From: Brachionus rotundiformis
Taxonomy: Eukaryota; Rotifera; Eurotatoria; Ploima; Brachionidae
DNA: 64,000 bases
Direction: 5' to 3'
NCBI GenBank assembly: GCA_016802295.1
Contig: JAESIW010000200.1
Location: forward strand, 4,457,155 to 4,521,154
The notes under the pieces: model-generated
What the model saw: only the letters and a program-made list of their open reading frames with translations
Databases searched by the model: none
Told to the model about the DNA's origin: nothing
Shown: piece by piece, positions 56,667 through 64,000 of the stretch
Numbering within the stretch: the first letter of the stretch is position 1
How the letters are laid out: each line of letters begins with the position of its first letter
Made by a program: the position numbers and the translations under genes

Positions 56667-58397
56667 TCAATTAAATTTTTTATGGCAAAGTAAGTCATAT
56701 CCATGTTTATCAACAGAATTTTTATCTAAAATTTCAAAAAAATGTTCTAAACTGCACTCTTTTTCTAAACATCCCGGTAAAAAGACCCTCTTGATTGTAA
56801 ATATTTAGAAATTAATTTCTCAAAATTAAAAATAAAATACCTTGCCACAATAAAATGCTCTTACGAAATATCTATTCGGTAAAGTCTCATTTTCATCAAG
56901 CTTTTTCCATAATTCTAGTGTTATGTCAGCTCCAAATGGTGGCCAGCTTTTATACTCGTCAATCAAATTAAATGCTACTAAGAGAGCATTTAAAGTACTG
57001 TCATGAGCTGAATAGTATCGGAATTTAGGAATATTAATTCTATAAAAATAAATTTAAACAGCTGTATCTCTTTCTTAAGATTACTTTTTGCTGCTCGAAT
57101 CATTCTCATAAGACTCAATCAAATTTTCTTTAAACAACCTGAGTAGCCTTCCGCATGAAATTTTTATATTGTGTCTAATTTTTAAATTAATAATAATTTT
57201 TTTTTAAATCAAATTATTTTACTGAGTCTCTGCAGTAAGCTCCATAGCAGCATACTTGTCGCAATATGAGATGAACTCTTCCAAATTAGTAGGAACATGT
57301 AAACCGTGAACCTTTATGATTTAGTTTAATTTATTAAAAAAGCATAAATTTAAATAAAATGTTGTCTACTTGTCTTGCTCGCATATCATCCATAAAAGCA
57401 GTAAATGTTACATTTTTCTGATCTTCAATCTCAGATGAGCCTTTAATAGCCTCATTTAAATGAACTAAATTTTTAATATAGTCCTTATTTTCAGAATACA
57501 GGCTGAGTGTTTCGACAAATTTAAACATTTCTGCGAAATACGAACAGTTAATGGCATTTGGAAAAAGAACATCTTCGTGTAATTGTTGAACATTGATAAT
57601 AAATGGAACTTTAAAAAAAAAATTAATGAATATATTTGATTTTAAATGAAAGAAAGACAATTACGACTATCATCTTTATTTTCTGATTCTAAATAAATTC
57701 CAGCTAGGACGCTTTTAGCTGAATGTATTGTGCGTCTATAATGTGTTGATCTAGTGCTGTATTAGCTTTTAAATATTTTTTGTAAAATCATTTTTATATA
57801 AAAAATACTAGAATTCATTTGTATTGTAATTAGGATCTAAAAATTTTAATTCATCGATATATCGACTCCTTACTCTGCGACCTAAATTGAACATTTGTTT
57901 TTCACCAACTTTTGTTAACTGGCCGCGTCCAATTCCACCTTTGAGAACATTTCTCATATTTAGTTGATCATAATAAGATAAAAAATCATGATCAAAATCA
58001 GAACCGTCCAAATGTTGAAGTTTGAATTTGGCGTTTACGTAAGGCAATAAAAGATCTGATGGATATTCTACCTTGAGAAGAAAATGTTTCTTTATTTTCA
58101 TTTAATGAATTAACTTACCTCGTCGAGTTTTGAAACAATCTTTAATGGTGTTCTGGCACCATGTCTGGTAATCATTATAACACTTATTAACTTCTCATCA
58201 GGAATAATTTTGCTTTTGGCAAAAGTTTCTTGATGAGAAAGCTTAAAAGTAATTAAGGCTATAGAGCTTAGACCAAGCAATTTGAACAAAAAATTGCCTC
58301 TGCTATACTTGAGGTTCCGTGCTGGAACATTGCAAAAAGAATTTACCAACTTTCTAGTTGTCCTTTTAAAATTATAAAAATACGAAAAAATTTTCAT
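56667..58397 (-). CDS. ACP6: lysophosphatidic acid phosphatase type 6-like (histidine acid phosphatase)
   Basis: Histidine acid phosphatase of the ACP6 kind, which in mammals hydrolyses lysophosphatidic acid in mitochondria. Eight exons in phase, 457 residues: 58397-58119, 58071-57809, 57756-57665, 57608-57370, 57311-57223, 57174-57085, 57039-56841 and 56789-56667. The N-terminus is Arg/Lys-rich with one hydrophobic helix (GLSSIALITF), compatible with a mitochondrial signal or anchor. The catalytic RHGARTPL lies in exon 1, GQLTKVGEKQMFNLGRR in exon 2, TRSTHYRRTIHSAKSVLAG at the exon 2/3 junction, and the second catalytic motif SAHDSTL in exon 7. The final exon has paired Cys (PGCLEKEC), as in ACP6. 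The order and length match ACP6 rather than prostatic or lysosomal acid phosphatase. Confidence 0.88.
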
Positions 58398-59471
58398 GTT
58401 TGATTTTTAAAATTTATATAAACAAATGAATATACTTACATTTTAACTTACTGAAACATTTATATATTTAGAAGTAATTTAACGAAATCTCGATTTTTTA
58501 TATTTAATTATGAAATTTAGAACATATTTAAAAAAAATACAAGCTTTTAAAAGATAATTCTTTTTCCTAAAATTTAGATAAATATTGTTCAAAGCCACAT
58601 TAATTGTTTAAAAATGATATACATCATAAATCAAGTAAATTTTTCTTCTTTCGATTATGAAAAAATCAAAAAAAAAATTGGGTTAATTAATTTAAAAATT
58701 TTAAATTTCGACGTTGCTAAATTTTAAAATTCCAATTAAAATTTGAACATAAATTGATATTTTTATTTTTCCTTATCTGACCATAATAATTTAATTATTT
58801 TATTACATTGTGAGCTAAGATTTTTATATTTTTGAATGCCAGCAACATTCAATTAATTTTATTATTTTTTTTAAATGTACTCTTCTCAAATGAGATAAAA
58901 CCAGCAAATTATTTAAAACCAAAAAAGAAACATTTTTGTATAGATAAATTATCATGAAAACATTTTTTAATTTTTTTAAAAATATTAAAGATAACTTTCA
59001 ATTTAAATTGTTAATATATTAAAAGAAAATTTTATTGAATACTTTTTTAGAAATATTTAAGATGATTATTCTTTAAAAGAACAAAAAGACAAAAATGTTA
59101 TTGTTGATTATTTTGTTTTGATAAATTGGACACAAGCTCCATGTCATCAAAAAAATTATAAACAATTATCGCAAATTCGTTCGTATACAAATGTGATGAA
59201 TCTATTATTTAAAAAAAGAAATGACGTTGCAGTTGCATATAATATTCAAAAAAAAAATAATTTATCGAAATAATTTTTGCAACGAAAACAACATGATAGA
59301 TTTCAAAATTTTCATCTTTTTATTAAAATTAAGCTGTGTGCATATGAAAATAGCGAGTTTACGAAAATACTATTTCTAGCCACATCGACAATTCTTTTTT
59401 AACTCCTTTTAAAATAACAACATTCAAAAAAATTCTTTTTTAGTAAAATAAAATAAAATTTCGAATAAAAA
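58398..59471. other. divergent intergenic, no gene seen
   Basis: Region between the 5' ends of the ACP6-like gene (-) and TRAM1 (+). A+T-rich; both promoters presumably lie here. Confidence 0.5.
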
Positions 59472-60803
59472 ATGGGCACTGGATTCCGTAAGCGTCCGGG
59501 TAGCAACAAGCAAGTACCATACTTCAGCCATGAGTTTGTTATTCAAAATCATGGTGACATTGCCACTTGTGTGTGTATGGTATTTATCGTTGGTCTAATG
59601 TTCCAAACAACAACTCCTCTTGCCAGTGCTTTTATTGCTCCAAAGCATAATATCACTGAATTAGACCAGTCTGTCGTTTTGTACACATATGGCTTCAAAG
59701 ATTTATGTTTACTTTTATTTTATACAATTGCAGCAATTATTTTTCATGCCATTATACAAGAATATGTTCTTGATGTAAGAAAAATATAATAATGTTTAAT
59801 AAGAATAATATATTTAAAATTTTCAGAAATTAATGAGAAAAGTTCGATTGTCTAAAACAAAAGCCAATAAATTCAATGAATCTGGACAGCTGCTTAGCTT
59901 TTATGCCCTTTCTGCCTTTTGGGCACTATCTATTTTCAAAGATGTAAAATTTAAATTAATTAAGTTAATTTTTAAAACTATTTGTTTTAAAGGAAGGATA
60001 CTTTCAGTCATTAAGCTTCTTTTGGACTGGGTATCCACACATTGGACTGACTTTTATGACTAAATTCTTCTTCATTATTCAAGTAAATTTTAATTTTTAC
60101 AAGAATTTATTTCTCATATCAATTAAAAAACTAAATTTTTAAGATGAGCTATTGGACTCATATTTTACCAGAGTTGTATCTCCAAAAAGTGAAGCGAGAA
60201 GAAATGTCTGGCAAGATTTTATTTGCAGGTTTAAATTTCACAGTGTCTGCATTCATTTATTTATTAAAGTAAATTGTTGTCATTTATATTTAAAGTAAAA
60301 ATGTTAAATTTTGTTAAACTTAAATTAGCTTTTCTCGAATTGGAATAACTTTGCTATTTATTGATCATGCTATCAATGTTCTATTTCATTTTTCGAGATT
60401 GATGCATTTTTCTGGAAAGAATAAAGTAGCAAGAAACTGTTTCAGAATATATAATATTTTATTTGTATTGGCTCGTTTGGTGGCTATATTTTTGTCCATT
60501 GTGGTCTTCTGGTTTGGTTTGAAGAACTCGAGTGTAGATAGTGTTAATTTTGAGGAGAAAAATTTCAATACCCCAATGGTTAGAACCCTAAGCTTAGCAG
60601 TAATCTTGTTTCTACAAGCTTGGATGATGTGGAACTTCATTCTTTTCCAATGTAAAAAAATAAGAGAAAATTCTAAAGCAAGTCCAAGTAAAACAACAAT
60701 AAAGCCGAATCAAAGAAAGCAAAAGATAATGAAGGAGGGTAGTGATACAGACGGAGACCTAAGAGAGGAGACAAGTGATTCAGAAAAAGTCAAGTCAAGA
60801 TAA
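59472..60803 (+). CDS. TRAM1: translocating chain-associated membrane protein (TRAM1)
   Basis: ER membrane protein next to the Sec61 translocon that helps nascent chains enter the ER (family knowledge). Five exons in phase: 59472-59774, 59827-59943, 59993-60082, 60144-60268 and 60329-60803, 369 residues (human TRAM1 374). The N-terminus MGTGFRKRPGSNKQVP is followed by FSHEFVIQNHGDI and a chain of about eight hydrophobic helices of the TLC type. Conserved stretches include KANKFNESGQLLSFY, YPHIGL, SYWTHILPELYLQKVKREE and GLNFTVSAFIYLLNFSRIG. The C-terminal tail is cytosolic, acidic and basic mixed (SDTDGDLREETSDSEK). Introns are 49-61 bp. Confidence 0.93.
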
Positions 60804-61202
60804 AATGGGAAAATGTTGTTATCGAGAATTATGAATTTAAAAAAAAAGTTTGACTGTGGTTTTAGTGCTTTAAATGATGCGTTTCAATTTTAAACTTTAA
60901 ATTTTTTGATTTGTTCTAGTTGTCAAATAAAAAAAATTTTAAAAAATTTTTTATTTTAAATTTAAACCTATATTTCAATTAATTATTATTTATAATATCT
61001 AAATCAATAGGTTCTGTCTAAAAATTTTAAATCCTTTTCTTTAAATAGAAAAAAGAGTATTTTTTAACTGTTTGACATTTAACACAGTTTTCTCAGTTAT
61101 AAAAGAATTAGAAAATCTAAAAAGAGTAGAACGTTGTTCTTAATTTAAAGAAGAAAAATTCTAAAATCCACATTTAAGTTTTAGAGATGATTTATATACA
61201 TA
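60804..61202. other. spacer between TRAM1 and the Tc1-like element
   Basis: A+T-rich; nothing recognised. Confidence 0.6.
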
Positions 61203-62571
61203 CAGTATATTGCATAAGTTTAAAATATTTTTATTTGATAAGATAAAGATTGTTTTCACGGGAATAATAAAGGGAAAAATAAAAAAAAAGAGACTTTTGT
61301 TTTGAATTTTTATCTGTCATCAAACCAAAAAAATAAAACCAAAAGAAAAAATAAAAAGAACCCAGAAAAATTCAAAAAGAAACAATAGATACAACTAATC
61401 AAAAAAAAAATTTAGAAATTTGTACAATTTGATATTTGAAATGATTTTGGCACGTACTCATTCGGAATCTTATAATAACTACTCTTTGTGTAAAACCTCT
61501 TTTAAATGCTCATATAAATAGAGTTTACTTTAGTGTTTACCATTTTGGCATCCATATATGACCTTAAGTTCTCGATTGGATTGAGATCTGGTGAATGGGC
61601 ACAACATGGCAGAACCTCAATGTTCTGTCCTTCGAACCAGTAGCTCACTAAGTGAGCGATATAAGCTGAAGTCCCATCTTCTTGAAAACCCAAGAGTCAT
61701 TTGGTTCAAATAGGAGTTCAAAAGATGGTAAAAGATTAAGAGATTTTCCAAGTTGTTAATGTAGAAAAATTTATTAATTCATTTTGTAAAAATGTTGCAT
61801 ATAACAGTGCCTTTGTAGGAAATGCATCTCCGGATAGCGGCTGAGCCTTTCATTATTAATCCTTTTTACTATTACTCTTGACTTATGATTTAAGACCTCG
61901 AAATTGGACTCGTCAATCAAAGACTCCAAGCCTTTATTCGGAGAGATCTCATTATAGTATACCTACTAATCCTAAACTCTTGAGTCTTAAAATTAAAATC
62001 AGTGGCAAGTTTTTGATAGCTAGATGAAGGACCTTTTCTAATCTCTCTAAAAATGTAATTTTCATTCCTTAAATTAGCTTCGAAGGTCTTCCAGAACGGC
62101 TTCGATCAGAAACAGACCAGTCTATTCATATTGTTTCTTAGTTTAAGAGACACATTTTGGAGATACACCCTAACAGCTTGGTTATTTCATTTTGCTTTTT
62201 ATCTTCACTTTTTAGCCGACCCACGATCTGCCATTTTGTGGGCTAGACACATTTTTTACTCATTTGTTGCCAAATTAAAAATTTTTTGGGAATGTTATTT
62301 AAAGACTAAATAAATAGTTGGGGAATTTTTAAAATATGCGTGTGCACAATTTACTCAAAATTAGAAGATATTTAAGAATTAATCATAAAGATGTGAAAAA
62401 AAGGTACTAATGATTTTTGTAACTTTTGAATTATCCGAATTTTCAAAACTAAAAATTTTTCAATTAAGTGCTTTTATTTTTTTTTGCACTCTGATATTTG
62501 TAAATTTCAATAAATAAACAACAATCTTAGATAAATAAAATAATTAATTCCTAAACTTTTACAACATACTG
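61203..62571 (-). mobile_element. decayed Tc1/mariner transposon with TIRs and TA target duplication
   Basis: Ends at 61203 and 62571 form inverted repeats of about 20 bp (CAGTATATTGCATAAGTTTA against CAGTATGTTGTAAAAGTTTA), each flanked by TA, the Tc1/mariner target site. The 1.37-kb length is typical of a full element. The remains of a transposase lie between them on the minus strand. Confidence 0.8.
61502..62260 (-). pseudogene. Tc1-like transposase, broken by stops and frameshifts
   Basis: Near 62260-62180 the minus strand reads KWQIVGRLKSEDKKQNEITK, a helix-turn-helix N-terminal segment of the Tc1 kind. At 61693-61502 it reads QEDGTSAYIAHLVSYWFEG followed by IEVLPCCAHSPDLNPIENL, the DDE-domain region around the second Asp and the SPDLNPIEN signature. 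Between them the frame changes and stops occur, so no active product is possible. Confidence 0.8.
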
Positions 62572-63356
62572 TATATAGTTATTTTTTAAGAATTGGTGAA
62601 TATTTTCGAATGTATTTTTGAATTAGTTGGCAAAATAGAGTGCTTTTTTCTTGATAATTCTTAAAATTTGCCCATAAAGTGGATATATTGTAATCAACCA
62701 ATTTGCTATTAAGTTTAATTTTTATTAATTATCTAATTATTCGATACAATTGTAGTAAATTTAATTAGAAATGAAAAATTTAAATTTAGACTAAAATTTT
62801 TTATTTTCGATTTAAAAATAAATTTAATTTACAAAATAACATCTGAAACAAATCATTCATTCTAAACATGCTTAAAATAATGGAATGAACATCATAATTT
62901 AGTTAAGATCAAACAATCATATTTTCAAATTAAAAATAGTCAAAATCACCTGATTAAATTTTTTTAAAATATTGCCTTTTAGTAAAATAAAAAAGAATAA
63001 AATCAAAAATTAATTTATCTTTTAAAAGTTAAGTTCTGCTAATTTAAACGATTCAAAAATAAGATATTTTGCAAATTGATTTATATTTGAATGGTTTTAA
63101 TGAACAGAACTAAAAAAATTAACCATGTGCAAAAAAATTGCAAAAACGCAAAGCTTAAGTTTTGAAATCATTTTTAAAATTTTACTCGGTAAACTTTGAA
63201 AATATTATTAAATGAGTATAGAAACTATATTTTGCTTAAATAAACTTGAATATCAATTCGATTCCAACAAAGATAAATTATAAATAATCGATAATGATTA
63301 AACAAAATATTTTTGATTATCTTTTTCGTGGCAATATTTTAATGAAATGCAGCTAA
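62572..63356. other. intergenic, no gene seen
   Basis: A+T-rich; nothing recognised. Confidence 0.55.
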
Positions 63357-64000
63357 TTATTTTAAATTTGTTGTATACTTATTTATCCAACAAGGACCTA
63401 TTAGAACTATTAGGACTGGATAGACTACTGCCAAGTGTAAGAACAAATTGAGACTAATGCTCATCAGAATTATGTATAATGAGTGGAAATTGTAAGTGTC
63501 ACAAAAGTACATAAAATTAAGCCCAAACAAAGCAATGAATAGAAAGAAAATAGCAGATTTTTTCGAGCTATTTTCAAACGAAAACTTGAGTCTCTTTATT
63601 TTTAGCTTTTTGATCGACTTTTCGATATTAGCAACTGTCCCTGAAGCTTTTCTGCGGGTTCCATCTTTCACTGTGTACAAAAATAAATAAGCCTGGTGAT
63701 AGAAAAATTCGAACAAAAATGCTGGTATTATTATCAGCTGCATCATGGTTACTATATTCAGGTTTATGCCAAACTGGACCATGTTAGCTATGACCGATAC
63801 AAAATAAGAAATACCCACTAGTTGAATTATGAGCATTGTACGTAAATCGAAGATAAGCATCAAACTTCCGAAGTATATGCATTCAAATGATAGCACAAAA
63901 ATAGCCACGAATGTAGGATATATCTCATTCAATTGTTCCAAATAAAGAAATACATTCGAATAGATAATCACGTCTTGACTGGTAAAATTATACCTTTCGA
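63357..64000 (-). CDS. C-terminal part of a Patched/RND-type membrane protein
   Basis: Open from the window edge at 64000 to TAA at 63357, so the 5' part is outside. The fragment of about 213 codons begins near YSNVFLYLEQLNE and holds five hydrophobic helices. These correspond to the last transmembrane bundle of Patched-, NPC1- or Dispatched-like proteins, ending VVYPVLIVLIGP, close to the usual FLPVLLSLLGP ending of that superfamily. A charged cytoplasmic loop (VKDGTRRKAS, then KSIKKLKIKRLK) separates two sets of helices. Which subfamily (Patched-related or Dispatched) cannot be told from this piece. The first in-frame ATG is not the start. Confidence 0.7.
   Translation of the reverse strand, partial: ERYNFTSQDVIIYSNVFLYLEQLNEIYPTFVAIFVLSFECIYFGSLMLIFDLRTMLIIQLVGISYFVSVIANMVQFGINLNIVTMMQLIIIPAFLFEFFYHQAYLFLYTVKDGTRRKASGTVANIEKSIKKLKIKRLKFSFENSSKKSAIFFLFIALFGLNFMYFCDTYNFHSLYIILMSISLNLFLHLAVVYPVLIVLIGPCWINKYTTNLK

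Overview
This is a eukaryotic (metazoan) window: very A+T-rich, with no operons, and genes split by very short GT-AG introns (mostly about 45-70 bp) that contrast with long empty intergenic stretches. The gene content (egghead glycosyltransferase, Aurora kinase, MIEAP, inscuteable, chimaerin, KCTD, DLGAP, TGF-beta, Spot14, ACP6, TRAM1, chitin-degrading enzymes, a Ty3/gypsy element and a Tc1 element) fits a small invertebrate. The base composition and intron size suggest a monogonont rotifer such as Brachionus; that is an inference. Exon models below were built by hand from splice signals. Every model called complete has matching phases and a total length divisible by three.

Layout. 1-741 (+): 3' part of egghead. 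2324-2530: a small inverted-repeat element. 4591-6303 (+): a one-exon rhodopsin-class GPCR. 6815-7882 (+): Aurora-like kinase, 5' exon not found. 8499-13085 (-): six-exon MIEAP/SPATA18. 15924-16676 (-): coiled-coil protein of unknown function. 17629-21028 (-): a chitin-degradation locus in which a GH18 chitinase appears split, its N-terminal half being a short upstream gene and its C-terminal half fused behind an LPMO and a chitin-binding domain. 21393-27337 (-): a Ty3/gypsy element with an intact 1632-codon Gag-Pol, a C-terminal C2H2 finger, an RRM-like third ORF and no detectable 3' LTR. 27364-29363 (-): an orphan protein and a KCTD8/12/16-type protein. 32194-35306 (-): Inscuteable. 35654-36996 (-): Ser-rich orphan. 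37798-38170 (-): TMEM14. 38333-40205 (-): chimaerin with a GC-AG intron. 41477-42945 (-): activin/myostatin-type TGF-beta ligand. 44137-45686 (+): RING protein with a ubiquitin-like C-terminus. 47513-51067 (-): DLGAP/GKAP. 54981-55683 (-): Spot14/MID1IP1 family. 56667-58397 (-): ACP6-type acid phosphatase. 59472-60803 (+): TRAM1. 61203-62571: decayed Tc1-like transposon. 63357-64000 (-): C-terminal end of a Patched/RND-type membrane protein.

The genes are unrelated neighbours rather than a pathway, except at the chitin locus. There an LPMO (oxidative chain cleavage), two CBM14 chitin-binding modules and two halves of a GH18 barrel lie head to tail on one strand. The catalytic DxDxE segment is degenerate at the end of the upstream half and absent from the downstream half. 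This is the most unusual feature of the window. Secondary points of interest are the zinc finger and RRM-like ORF of the retroelement, exon-like islands between 51 and 54 kb with no recognised gene, and an alternative MIEAP first exon interrupted by one TGA.
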